From Aphanomyces cochlioides (Eukaryota; Oomycota; Saprolegniomycetes; Saprolegniales; Verrucalvaceae), in contig JAHQRK010000032.1 in the NCBI GenBank assembly GCA_019828595.1, positions 682,001 through 746,000 on the forward strand: 64,000 nucleotides of DNA, given 5' to 3'. Positions 53,681 to 63,823 of this stretch are shown here, piece by piece. Position numbers and translations under genes: made by a program. Each line of letters opens with the position of its first letter. Position 1 is the first letter of the stretch. The notes beneath the pieces were generated by a model, which saw only the letters and a program-made list of their open reading frames with translations, made no database searches and was not told where the DNA came from.

Positions 53681-54055
53681 GTGTATTCTATTCCAGCTGG
53701 GCAATTCTATTCTCTAAACCCCCTCAACCCTTTATCCCAAACTTCGACTCTTGAAGTTCAGCGTGGAGTATCTACAGCAAAGCTTCATCCTGGCCGAATC
53801 TACTGCATTTATGAAGTTCGCCGCCAGGGAAGAGCTAGAATAGAAGGCGTCTTTGGGATCAAATTCGAGCCAAAATCGCGGTTCAAAGGAGCTGGTCGGG
53901 GTGTTGTTTTTCCTGTGCACAACGTCAATGAATATTGGATTTTCATTGGCCAAAAGGATGACGTAATCCATTTTAACAGTCCACAAAGCCTACCTCTAGT
54001 AATGACTAGATCCCTTGTAACGTTGACTTCGTCCTACCCTCCCGCTAGCATTTAG
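53681..54055 (+). CDS. doubtful 124-codon orphan ORF
   Basis: The frame has a compact globular look (LHPGRIYCIYEVRRQGRARIEGVFGIKFEPKSRFK, then VNEYWIFIGQKDDVIHF) but begins at a non-ATG triplet and no start or splice site was found. It may be an exon, or a remnant of a mobile element linked to the neighbouring transposase-like HTH gene. Telomere-like CTAAACCCCCTCAACCC sits inside it at about 53716-53732. The rest of 53471-54270 shows nothing else. Confidence 0.25.
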   Translation: MYSIPAGQFYSLNPLNPLSQTSTLEVQRGVSTAKLHPGRIYCIYEVRRQGRARIEGVFGIKFEPKSRFKGAGRGVVFPVHNVNEYWIFIGQKDDVIHFNSPQSLPLVMTRSLVTLTSSYPPASI

Positions 54056-54270
54056 CATTCCTTGTCAGAAGACAGCTAGCTAGCACTAAGAGAGAACTAC
54101 CTTTGTGATTTACCTATGTGAGCAGAAATTGCGGTAGTGGCCGGAAAGTACATGAGAAAATTCATTGGAAAAATCACTGTATGAAATTTTAGTACTATGT
54201 TTAGTACTCCTAGAAAGTACTAGTGTGACACGTCAGGTCAGTTTTGAATCGTCCTTTCTCCAGAAAGAGC

Positions 54271-55760
54271 ATGACATTGTCTGTCGCGACGGCCCGCGCT
54301 CAATTAAAGAAGAACGTCAAGTCATCCACGACGTCGCCAGTGGTTTGTATCTGTGGCGGTGGGAACGGAGCGCATGTTGCAGCGGGATATCTTGCCTCGA
54401 AGGGGATCCGTGTTCATGTGTTGACACGCCAACCTGAGCTTTGGGACGAAGAGATTCGCATCACGACCAAAGGAAGCAGCTGGGAAGACAAGGGAGAAAT
54501 TGCCGGACGATTGACTATGGTGACATCGAACGCCAAGAATGCAATCCCTACGGCGGATATTATCTTTGTTGCTGCACCTGCCAACGCGCATCCACCCATT
54601 TTGGAGAAAATCGCCCCGTACTTGAAACCGGGCGCCATTTTAGGTGCTCTCTTTGCCCAAGGCGGATTTGATTGGGCTGCCAAGCGTGCACTCGGCGCTG
54701 ATGGTCTGAATCGTCTTCATTTGCTATTTGGCCTTCAAAATATCCCATGGATCTGCAAAGCCACCACGTACGGCAAGGAAGCCAAGATCATCGGACCCAA
54801 GAAAAGTCTTTACGTTGCTGCGTATCCAGTTGAGCGCAAAGAAATTGCAGCTCGATGCATGGAAGACCTCTTTGATATCCCATGCGCGACAGTCGCCAAC
54901 TTTCTCAATCTCACACTCACGCCTTCGAATCAAATCATTCACCCTGCTCGATACTACGCGATCTTCCGCGACTGGGACGGCAAGAAAACGTACACCAAGA
55001 AAGAGTTGGAAGCTCGCCGTGGCCTCACTTTGTGTACGGCTCTCTATCATGACATCTCCTCACAAATAACTCTATTCTAGACGCCGATTTTGATGAGTTC
55101 TCGGCCGAACAGCTCTCTATGCTTGACAACGAATTGCAACAAGTCAAGTATGCACTCTTGCAGGTATTCTTGTCATGATGTCATCTTCTTAACTCCGAAA
55201 TAGCGTTTTCCCGCTTTGGACTTGTCGGATGTGCTCCCCATGGATGCTCGTGTGGTCAAGCAGTATGGTGACGACGTTGCCGATAGGAGTTCTCTGAAGG
55301 CAATTTTTGCCACGAACTTGGGCTATGCCGGGTGCAACACACCATTGAAAGAAGTGTCTCCCGGCGCTTTCCACCCTGCCGTTGACAGTCGGTACGGCAT
55401 CGTTATGAAGTCAAATGGAAATAATTGATTTCGTGTAGATTGTTCTGGGAAGACATTCCATTCGGTCTGTGCATCCTCAAGAACATGGCTGAAATGCTCG
55501 GCAACTTTCCAACGCCTCGCATTGACTTTATGATCAGATGGCACCAACAATACATGCAAGTCCAGTTCCTCAACGACGACAACCAACTTAATCCTCGAGA
55601 ACTCTGGCGAACTGGCGCTCCTAACAAGTACCAACTGAACAAATTGATCATGTCTGACTCAACGTGATGTAGGTATGGAATTCACGACATTTTTGAGCTC
55701 GTCGAAACGTCGTTGCCTCGTGAAATGCGCGGTTACAAACACCCTCGCTCGCGCATGTAA
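54271..55760 (+). CDS. opine dehydrogenase (NAD/NADP octopine dehydrogenase family)
   Basis: Five exons: 54271-55033, 55081-55163, 55204-55391, 55439-55627, 55673-55760 (introns 47, 40, 47, 45 bp), 436 aa. The N-terminal Rossmann fold has VCICGGGNGAHVAAGYLASKG, the dinucleotide loop near residues 28-34, then VTSNAKNAIPTADIIFVAAPANAHP. The C-terminal octopine-DH domain has LTPSNQIIHPARYYAIF, with the catalytic His in the HPAR motif. These enzymes reductively join an amino acid and an alpha-keto acid. They are common in bacteria and marine invertebrates. The stop lies 7 bp from that of the convergent coiled-coil gene. Confidence 0.87.
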
Positions 55761-55767
55761 ACATGCT

Positions 55768-56928
55768 TTAGCTGTACTTTAACACATGACTGCGTGCGAA
55801 TTCAATGGCTTCGTCTAACTCGGCCAACTGGGTCGGAGTTCCAGATTGCTCGAGTTTCAGAAGCGCTCGCTCCGTACTCAATCGCTGGGCTTCGAGACTC
55901 CATTGGGCTTTGCTTGAAAATGCATCCGATGATTTCTTTGGTGACGGACTCTTGATTGCAAGGCTCTGACGGAATTTGTCAAACTCAGCGAGGAATGACG
56001 ACCGATTCAATGCTGAGCTCGTGATCGAACTCGTTTCCAGTGGTGTCATGGCCCCAAGATTGCTTTCGTCTTCATCGTCGTCATTGCAATCTTGGAAAGA
56101 AATTGCTCGACCAACTGTTGGTGTGGTCATGACATCGAAGTCTGAAAAGTGCACAGAACGCTTGCTTTCATCAGTGGCAGGCGTCGTCGAAATCTCTTCC
56201 GACGCAACTTGTTCTGTCCAAGGTGACATGAAGGCAGGCGTTTTCACTTCTTCCCCTGTCGCTGTTGAAACATCAGCAGTCCGTCGTACTGGCGATGAAG
56301 GATGGGACGGACTCGGTGCATTTCGAAAACTCGGTGGGGTATCTTCGCGATTCAGCACTTGTGTGTAGGTTGCCATGGACAAAGTCGGCGCATCATCGTC
56401 TGAGTCTGAATCATCGATAGGCTGTCGTTGTCTTGAGGGTGGTGTCGGATGAAGAAGATGCTCGCGGGTTTGAACTGACTGGCTGAGAGACTGCATTGTT
56501 TCAGCGAATTTCAGCTGGACATGCATGACTTCTGTGAGTAGTGGGCTTAGATTGTTTGGCTGGAACGAGACGTAAGATCCTGTAGATGGTGTAGTCACCA
56601 GAGGTGCAAAAGACGGGGTTTGCGGGACGAATTCACTTGTTTTGGAGAAAGGATTGCCTTGCTGCTTCAACAGAGCTTCCAGGATTTCTTGCAATTGCCG
56701 TATTTGATGCCGCGTGCACTGTTCGACGTGGTTTCTCTGTTCAATTTCCCACGCAAGCCGTTGCTCCAACGCGTAGTTTTGTTCCATGGCAATGTCAAGT
56801 TTCATATTCCACAGTCGGGAATCACTTCCAGCTGCGTCGTAGCTGCATCGACTTCGACTCGGTCTTCGTATTGTGAGCTTGTCCTTTGCGAGACGGAGCT
56901 GTTCCTTCAACGCCGCGATCTCGGTCAT
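55768..56928 (-). CDS. coiled-coil protein of unknown function
   Basis: Single exon, 386 aa. The N-terminal ~95 residues are a coiled coil (MTEIAALKEQLRLAKDKLT, EQRLAWEIEQRNHVEQCTRHQIRQLQEILEALL). A long Ser/Thr/Pro-rich middle follows with many SP/TP sites (TPPSFRNAPSPSHPSSPVRR), suited to proline-directed phosphorylation. The C-terminal ~70 residues are again helical (FLAEFDKFRQSLAIK, EAQRLSTERALLKLEQS). The plan is that of a scaffold or cytoskeletal protein. I recognise no family. ATCCGGAT lies 22 bp upstream of its ATG. Confidence 0.7.
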   Translation of the reverse strand: MTEIAALKEQLRLAKDKLTIRRPSRSRCSYDAAGSDSRLWNMKLDIAMEQNYALEQRLAWEIEQRNHVEQCTRHQIRQLQEILEALLKQQGNPFSKTSEFVPQTPSFAPLVTTPSTGSYVSFQPNNLSPLLTEVMHVQLKFAETMQSLSQSVQTREHLLHPTPPSRQRQPIDDSDSDDDAPTLSMATYTQVLNREDTPPSFRNAPSPSHPSSPVRRTADVSTATGEEVKTPAFMSPWTEQVASEEISTTPATDESKRSVHFSDFDVMTTPTVGRAISFQDCNDDDEDESNLGAMTPLETSSITSSALNRSSFLAEFDKFRQSLAIKSPSPKKSSDAFSSKAQWSLEAQRLSTERALLKLEQSGTPTQLAELDEAIEFARSHVLKYS

Positions 56929-56949
56929 CTTGACAGGCGGGAACTACGA

Positions 56950-57005
56950 ATCCGGATAATATTTGAAATGCGAACTTCAATTTTAAAAGTGACTATTATC
57001 CGGAT
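56950..57005. promoter_or_regulatory. two ATCCGGAT sites in a divergent promoter
   Basis: Sites at 56950-56957 and 56998-57005, the second within TTATCCGGATAAA. They lie between the coiled-coil gene (minus, start 56928) and the Man1/Src1-like gene (plus, start 57204). ATACAAATCCCAAGATAA (57065) and ATACAAATTCCAAG (57126) follow on the plus side. Confidence 0.5.
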
Positions 57006-57203
57006 AAACCTTCTAAAATCTATATTTGGCCACGTGGTGACGTACTGACTATTGTGGACAATGAATACAAATCCCAAGATAAAACAAAAAACCAGCTCTC
57101 TCCCGACATCGAATCTTCAAGTTGCATACAAATTCCAAGTGTGAATCGATTAGGTTGTACTCACCACTCCTTGGATTTCAAATTTCAAATTGAGTGCTTG
57201 TCG

Positions 57204-59175
57204 ATGACGAAGGAACAAGGAAGACCGTCGCCCCCCGTGCGAAAACCTCGCCAAACTAAGGCCAAAGCGGATGCCAAGAAGGCAGAAGCTGCTGCTGTAG
57301 TCACCCAAGTTCATATCGAGCAAACAACGCAAGAAACCACCTCCGTCGAGTCGAAATCCCAATCCAAGACGGAAGTGACATCCTCTGATACACACAAAGA
57401 AAAAGGCAATCCCGATGTCCTCTCGCCTGTAAGAATGGTTCGGTGAAGAGGGGAGATTAACAGACTTATTAGGTCAGTAAATTGGAATTGGCGCGAGAAA
57501 TTGCCGCCAAAGAACAGCAAGAACGAATTGCCCTCGCATCAGCTCGCCATGCGGAAGAAGGGCGTCGAAAGAGCTTGAAACGCAAGGAGGTCGAGTCGGA
57601 CATTGTCATGCCAGAGAAAGTCCCAAAGATCCGCCCTGACACAGATGATGATGAAGTACAAGTGATCGAATCGACGACGGTTATGCACACGACGTCGACC
57701 CTCACTCATCGCCGCCAAGGAAAGAAGATTGAAAAACTTGAAGGCGAAAGCTCCACAGCATATGCACTCCGTGCTGCCAAGATCCGCAAGGAGGAACGCT
57801 CGCATCATGAGGAAGAAGAAACCGTCATTGAAAAAGAAAACCAACCTCCCACTGCATACGAACTTAAACAACAGGGACTTCCCTCCGACAACATCTACGA
57901 AAAGCCAAATGTGGAATTTGTCAACAATGTCGTGAAAGACACAACTACCCGAGGCGCTAAATTGGAAGAAGAACCTGCAACCGTCGCCGTTGAGCAACCT
58001 CAAACGACCCGTTTCTACGTTCATCTTGCTGTCATGTTGGTTGTCGTCTTCACGGTTTTGCTTGGCCTTACTGAACTCTACTTGAGCCAACTTCCTTTCT
58101 GCAACACCGTGGCAGACAATGGTAAGATTGATTGTTCTCTCGATTCCTCATGGACGTCGTAGATTTCAATTGCCGTCCTTGCCCTGAACATGGTATTTGT
58201 GTTGGCGGTGAATTGGAGAACTGTGAAGAAAGCTTCCTCGTTCTTGGCGAAGAATGCAAAGCTGCTGCTCTCGTGAAACAGGACTCGACTCAAATGAGCG
58301 AAATGGTTGAAGCCATCTTGAGCAAAGCTGCCACTGAGGCATATTGTAAGTACAGTTTTATCACCCGCGTGATCAACTTGGACTGGACAAAGCCAGTTCA
58401 AGATGCTAAAGTTGTGGATGTCGTGTTCACGACTGAAGGTCTTGCAACGCAACTGCGCCAACATCCCATTTGGTAGGAGAAACCCAATATAATCGACTTA
58501 CAGCCACCTAGGGCCCCTGTTGGCCCCCGCACGTACGGCATGGTATTTAAGAAAACTCTCCAAAAGCTCAACATCACGACTGATACGATCCCAGTCACAC
58601 TTAACCATGCGACCATCGGATGTCAAGCATCCTCACTAGCTATCCAATACTTTCCGGTAAGAACTCACTTCAATGGATATGAAGACTCACTTGATACGAC
58701 GCGTAGATCTGGGCGTCGGTTTTCTTGGTATTAACTGGTTTCGTCGTTTCATACTGGGACCAAAAACAATCAGAAGCTGACGCCGAATTGGTACGCCAAC
58801 GAGCTGAATGTTTGTTCTGACAGCATGCTGATCAGCTACACAAAATGTTCTGCCTTGTTCAAGATGAGCTTATTGTCCATGCCAACTCCCATGAAGACAA
58901 ACGATATGCGGCTGCTTTCCTCAAGAACCACGTACTCGATCTCATGAAGCTCACCAAAGCTGAAAAGTCTCGAGTTGACTCTGTTCTTTGGTCGCAGTTG
59001 ACGAAGTTCGTGGCTCGCGAGCCTCGCATTCGCGTCACCGAAGCCACGGATGGAACCTCTATGTGGTACGTTCCTAGGGTGAATTATGTCGATTAACCTG
59101 CTTGAATGCAGGGAATGGGTCTCTGAAGAGCAATCCGAACCTATTGTTGGTGCCGCACCGGTCCAGGTCGCATGA
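57204..59175 (+). CDS. inner nuclear membrane protein, Man1/Src1 C-terminal (MSC) domain
   Basis: Seven exons: 57204-57428, 57473-58121, 58163-58472, 58512-58656, 58707-58790, 58836-59065, 59112-59175; introns 39-50 bp; 568 aa. The N-terminal ~270 residues are charged and low complexity with Lys/Glu helices. TM1 is about HLAVMLVVVFTVLLGLTELYL; TM2 is IWASVFLVLTGFVVSYW. Between them is the MSC domain: CRPCPEHGICVGGELENC, then C-x7-C and a helical bundle. After TM2 comes a winged-helix-like part ending SMWEWVSEEQ; the W-x-W end is typical. Yeast Src1/Heh1 and animal LEM2/MAN1 tether chromatin and help seal the nuclear envelope with ESCRT-III. No LEM/HeH motif is seen. It is a tandem paralogue of the next gene. 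Confidence 0.85.
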
Positions 59176-59695
59176 GCTGGCGACCATCTCTGCTGTACTA
59201 TTAGTGATACATATATGTTAGCTGCATGAAAATAGGGGACGAGTTTAGAAACAAACGATGTAGTGACCGACACCGTGATCACTTCTATAAGAATGAACCA
59301 TAATATAGGATGAGTTTAGTTGGGATAGTCATCCTTGGTCTTAGTCTTGACTGATCGAAGAGACTCCACCAAGCAGGGATTCCAAAGGCCTCTTTGTGCA
59401 TGCACAGTATTGCCGAGCTGGTGCTTTTGAATGACTTATCAACTGAGACCACGACCTCAGTGTCGCATTCAACGACAGATAGAATGCAGGGAGTCCAACT
59501 GCGACTGTTGTGACTCGTATGATGAATGACCGCACGATAAGTGTTCAGTTGTGCATGAACTCCCTTGGGATTTGACTTTGAAAGGCATCGTCAATCACTC
59601 TTAGTCCACCGTTGGTCTGCCGTCGAAATGTCATGACCTTTGACGGTTCATGTTTTTATCCGGCATTTTTGAAATATCCGACAGGGCATCAAGCG
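59176..59695. other. intergenic 520 bp, one degenerate ATCCGG site
   Basis: No gene recognised. TTTATCCGGCATT at about 59655-59667 is a one-base variant of the ATCCGGAT motif, 38 bp upstream of the next start. Some ORFs exist on the minus strand (59341-59535) but without support. Confidence 0.45.
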
Positions 59696-61894
59696 ATGAG
59701 GAAGAGCGTTGACCCGTCCAAGGAGATTCTCAACGAACAGAAGAAGCGCGCAAGTGATGCAGCTTCGCAACGGACGAAAGGAACCTCTACCACTCAAAAT
59801 AGTGACCAGACTAATCGCAGTAAAGTCACGGCAGCATCGACCAAACGAAAGTACACAGCAGCTCAAGCTGCCGCGTTCCAATCCCCGATCAAGCGACACA
59901 AGCCACTCCCGAAATGTGTCGTTTGCCGTCAAAGTGACAGCGATGTGAAGCTCAAGTGTATTTTCTGCAACGGTGCCGTTCATTACACCTGTACGCATTC
60001 GATTGCTGCTGCTGTTGGCACTGGATTGTTTCCTGAGTCTACGGTCTTCTGCTCGATAGAATGCTACCAAGAGAATGGCAGCAGTGAGCTTGCTCAACCT
60101 CCTCAACCCTCTCAGCCTGCTCGACCAATCCAGCCTGTCCAAGTAAGATCTCTTTGATGTATTTGCTTTGACCTCCGTTCGATAGGCGCCGACACCAACG
60201 AAGCCAATACCTCCCCCCCTGGTATCCCCAGAGCCGAGTAAATACACGAAGAAATCAGGATTTTATGAAGGAGAAGACATTACGGCTGCAGCTCTCAAGT
60301 AGGTGCCCCTTGTATGACGCCTTTTGACTTCTTTTAAAGGCATTCTGGACTGAAAGCACCACGACCTGCTGCTGATACGGACGAATTTCGTCAGAGAAAG
60401 AATGTTTCATCGCCGCCAAAAATCAGGCGCAAACCTCCAATACTTACCTCTCCACCTCTTGAACGTCGTAAGCTATTTCAAACTTTCCGCTCCCCAGAAG
60501 TGTCAACTCCAACGCCACAGGTAGATCACATTCCTTTTCCATCATCATTTGAAATAGAACGATGTCCGATATACACATCTCCAGAACGTGGAAGAAAAAG
60601 AGGAAAGCAGTCCGTCGATCGAGGTTTGTCGCCAATTTCATCATCTTCCTTTGATTCATGACCGTCTAGGAGGACTCTCGTTACCACGACTACTTTAATC
60701 CTCCCCGTTTTGTACCTGGAAAACGAAAACCTGCGCCATGGGCTTGGTCCCAATGGTTAGTGACTCTTGTGGTTGGCGTCGGATTGCTAGTCGTCTGTTT
60801 CCTCCTCATGTTGATTTACATCAACTCGATGCCGTATTGCGACTCAAATTCAAGTGGTATGGAGTTGTGCCACCCATGTCCGCAGCATGGAATTTGCTTT
60901 AATGGAGAGCTCAAGAGCTGCAAAGAACCATTCCTGAAAGTCGAGAACGATTGCATGGAGCCTGAGACTGTGAAACGTGATGCCGACTTGATGACAAAGT
61001 TGCTCGATCGTTACCTGACGAGGCAAGCAAGTCAAAGTTTGTGCAACAGCAGCATGCTATCTGCGATGATAACGGCTGTACCGGCCGTTGAGCATGTTAC
61101 TGTGAAAAATTTTGACATGCGAGCTTATCTCCAGACTCAAGCTATGTGGTAAGAATTGCTTGATGCACAAAGTGTGAGTGAAGACTATAGGAACAAAGTT
61201 AACTCAGCTGCATTTGATGCTGCTTTCACCAAGGCAGTCAAACGAATCAAGGAAACTCACAGTAAATTGTATTTTACTGGAGAAGGCGATGTTGTCTTAC
61301 GCCGCGACAATGTATCTCTCATGTGTTACTTGCAATTGCACGTGCAAGACTTTGCTGTGGTAATGTCTCGTCGCTTTGAAATAAAATCAACGTTTTGCCC
61401 TTTCGTAGGAGTACTCCACTGTTGTCTTTGTGCTGTTTGTCACATTGATCCTGTTCCTGTGGCAGCAACGGCGACAGAATCAGTTCTCCGAGGTACACCA
61501 TTCATCATTGAATTATGATTTCATTAAAGCATTTAGCTCAAGCGGGCTATCAAAGCCGTGCACGTGGCAATCAGACAACCTTCGAATGACTTGATAGATG
61601 GAGCCGTAGCACATTTGCGTCATGCTGTTGGCATTCGCAGCGACTCACTTTGGCGACAAGTTGAGCGAGCAATTCAGAGCGACCCTCGTATTCGAGAACG
61701 CAACATCATGTATGTTGTCTACCAAAGATCCATTCACTCATAACTGTTTTTGGCAGACATCGCGGCCAGCAAGTTCTTGTTTGGTACATACATGATTTGT
61801 GATTGAAAGTAACGTGTCGATTAGGGAGTGGGTTGGTACACGGCGTGATGACCGCAGTATTATTCAGGGCCAGCCAGTTGATCTAATTGAATGA
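59696..61894 (+). CDS. second MSC-domain nuclear membrane protein with an N-terminal PHD-like zinc finger
   Basis: Ten exons: 59696-60142, 60186-60298, 60340-60520, 60558-60623, 60670-61148, 61191-61359, 61409-61492, 61537-61709, 61757-61783, 61825-61894; introns 37-49 bp; 602 aa. Residues about 75-135 have CVVCRQSDSDVKLKCIFCNGAVHYTC followed by FCSIECYQ: C-x2-C, C-x2-C, H-x3-C and C-x3-C, a PHD-like finger. A Pro-rich and basic linker leads to TM1 (LVTLVVGVGLLVVCFLLMLIYI), then the MSC domain CHPCPQHGICFNGELKSC, TM2 (TVVFVLFVTLILFLW) and the end LVWEWVG. It mirrors the gene before it, exon for exon in its second half. The 37-bp intron at 60521-60557 is the least certain junction. Confidence 0.8.
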
Positions 61895-62118
61895 ATGTGG
61901 CAATGCATGGAATCTTCTGGTTAAGGCTCATTCCTCTAAATCTAAAATTAGTACTTCAATCAGAGAAATTGGTCCAGCGATGTAAACATTGATGAGAAAC
62001 AGAACAGGCCGAACAGAGTGAGCAATATTTGACTCACTGTCAATCAAATAAGCTGGATCGTCCACTCATTACCATCTCAGTTGGATGAATCGATGTAGAG
62101 CTCTCTGTCAAGTTGCAA

Positions 62119-62182
62119 AAAAATTTTGCACAAGTTAGAGTGGACACAAACTTGTGTCCACTCTAACTTGTGCAAAATTTTT
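62119..62182. repeat. perfect 31-bp inverted repeat with 2-bp loop
   Basis: AAAAATTTTGCACAAGTTAG onward to a centre at ACACAA-AC-TTGTGT, then its exact complement. Arms are 31 bp with a two-base spacer. As RNA it would be a very stable hairpin; as DNA a cruciform. It lies 225 bp after the second MSC gene and 130 bp before the large inverted repeat. The rest of 61895-62310 shows no gene. Confidence 0.95.
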
Positions 62183-62310
62183 CGGTCTATCGATTCGCAT
62201 CACAACTTAATTATCTCCAACATTTAAGATCTTAGCGCATCTCCAGCAGTGGTGTGTACAGAACAGTACTCTACTCTTATAGTATTTCTATTTCTAATCG
62301 AAATGACTGT

Positions 62311-62788
62311 TAACCCGTTCGTGTGGGCCACCCTGCGATTCGATTCGCAGGTTGGCGGCTATGCCAATGAAAGAGATGAACAGTACACAACACGTCACAT
62401 CATGCGATGAACTTATCTATACTGTGCAGGACCAGCGGCATCGAGCGGCGCAGCTGCATGATCATCATCGCCAGAAGCAACATCAACATTGACGGTCGCG
62501 TGCTCATCGGCAACTTCCTGGGCATTCACATCAGCAACTTCGGGGACTTCGAGCGGCGGTTGCGCACCAACTTCTGGGACTTCCACTTCGCTTGCGCATC
62601 GGCAGCTTCCAAGACTTCAAGCTACGCTTGGGCACCATCAGCTACCTGTACTTCGAGCGGCTCTTGCGCACCAGCAGCTTCTTGGACTTCAAGCGGCGCT
62701 TGTGCATCAACAGGTACCAATACTTCAACCGGTCAAACGACGGCAACAGCTTCTGTTGGCGTCGGAGAAGCAAGATCAATCACTTCGA
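62311..62788. pseudogene. left arm of a large inverted repeat; decayed minisatellite-coding gene
   Basis: This arm matches 63162-63823 on the opposite strand with only scattered base changes. Read on the minus strand it encodes 12-residue repeats of the type AQAPLEVQEAAG (36-bp unit), rich in Ala/Gln/Glu/Val, but interrupted by TGA and TAG stops and a frame slip, so the gene is broken. The plus-strand frame (62407-62937) is only a shadow of that repeat. On the minus strand the coding look continues beyond the arm into 62789-62930 (VPEVRQTVVVAAQFEVSQEIAPQAPPEV). I recognise no family. Confidence 0.75.
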
Positions 62789-63161
62789 TTGATGTGGTCG
62801 GTACACCATCAATGACTTCTGGCGGCGCTTGTGGAGCAATCTCTTGGGAGACCTCAAACTGTGCTGCCACAACAACGGTTTGCCGGACTTCTGGAACAAT
62901 TGGCACGGGACACCTACCATTCCTGATTGCATCTTGACCACTGGCTGTTTATGATGTCAATTCACTCCATGCATGTTGAGGAGGTCGAAGGTCGCTGTTG
63001 ACACCGATCGTAGTTTGAGCAGCATCCGCGGCCGCTTCACCAGCAAACAACAATATGGAAACAATGACTCGGAGACGTTGCAGACAACGAATGTCATCAG
63101 TGTAGCGCTGTTTTCAAGCATATGAAGACCGTCTCATCCGTATGATGTATCGCCCGTATCA
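62789..63161. other. spacer between the inverted repeat arms
   Basis: About 370 bp, not repeated. The left end still carries the minus-strand Val/Pro/Glu-rich frame of the decayed gene. A NotI-like GCGGCCGC sits at about 63028-63035. Nothing else is recognised. Confidence 0.5.
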
Positions 63162-63823
63162 GTCGAAGTGATTGATCTTGCTTCTCCGACGCCAACAGAA
63201 GCTGTTGCCGTCGTTTGACCGGTTGAAGTATTGGTACCTGTTGATGCACAAGCGCCGCTTGAAGTCCAAGAAGCGGCTGGTGCGCAAGAGCCGCTCGAAG
63301 TACAGGTAGCTGATGGTGCCCAAGCGTAGCTTGAAGTCTTGGAAGCTGCCGATGCGCAAGCGAAGTGGAAGTCCCAGAAGTTGGTGCGCAACCGCCGCTC
63401 GAAGTCCCCGAAGTTGCTGATGTGAATGCCCAGGAAGTTGCCGATGAGCACGCGACCGTCAATGTTGATGTTGCTTCTGGTGATGATGATCATGCAGCTG
63501 CGCCGCTCGATGCCGCTGGTCCTGCACAGTATAGATAAGTTCATCGCATGATGTGACGTGTTGTGGATTTGAATTTAACGGTTATTGTCGAAAAAAAGTT
63601 GAAGTGAGTACACCGGTCTTATCTACGATTGGCTAGAATTTATTGTTACTACAATACGAATCGCACGACAGTGGGTGATTTTTCTTTAATTGCTAGTTGA
63701 AATTCAAAATGACGGGTTTTGATCGGACAAATTACTATGGATTTATCCTACTGTTCGTCTCTTTCATTGGCTTAGCCGTCAACCTGCGAATCGAATCGTA
63801 TGGTGGCCCACACGAACGGGTTA
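63162..63823. pseudogene. right arm of the large inverted repeat, with a ~180-bp insertion
   Basis: Inverted copy of 62311-62788. The plus strand here encodes the same broken 12-residue repeats: LEVPEVADVNAQEVADEH, then VNVDVASGDDDHAAAPLDAAG. Stops interrupt at the same places, so the decay came before the duplication, or conversion keeps the arms alike. Relative to the left arm there are about 180 extra bases at roughly 63566-63747, AT-rich and without a gene. Either this is an insertion here or a deletion in the left arm. From 63824 to the window end I see nothing. Confidence 0.75.

Noticed and set aside
60521..60668. Alternative reading of exon 3-4 in the second MSC gene (VDHIPFPSSFEIERCP...SPERGRKRG)
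   Set aside because: This frame looks protein-like, but joining it to the next exon needs a weak GTCGAT donor and a 56-bp intron; the 37-bp plus 46-bp intron model fits phases better. Left as uncertain.
62407..62937. 176-codon Ser/Thr/Ala-rich ORF on the plus strand
   Set aside because: It is the antisense of the 12-residue repeat coding tract; its low-complexity make-up comes from the 36-bp repeat, and the same frame appears in the mirrored arm.
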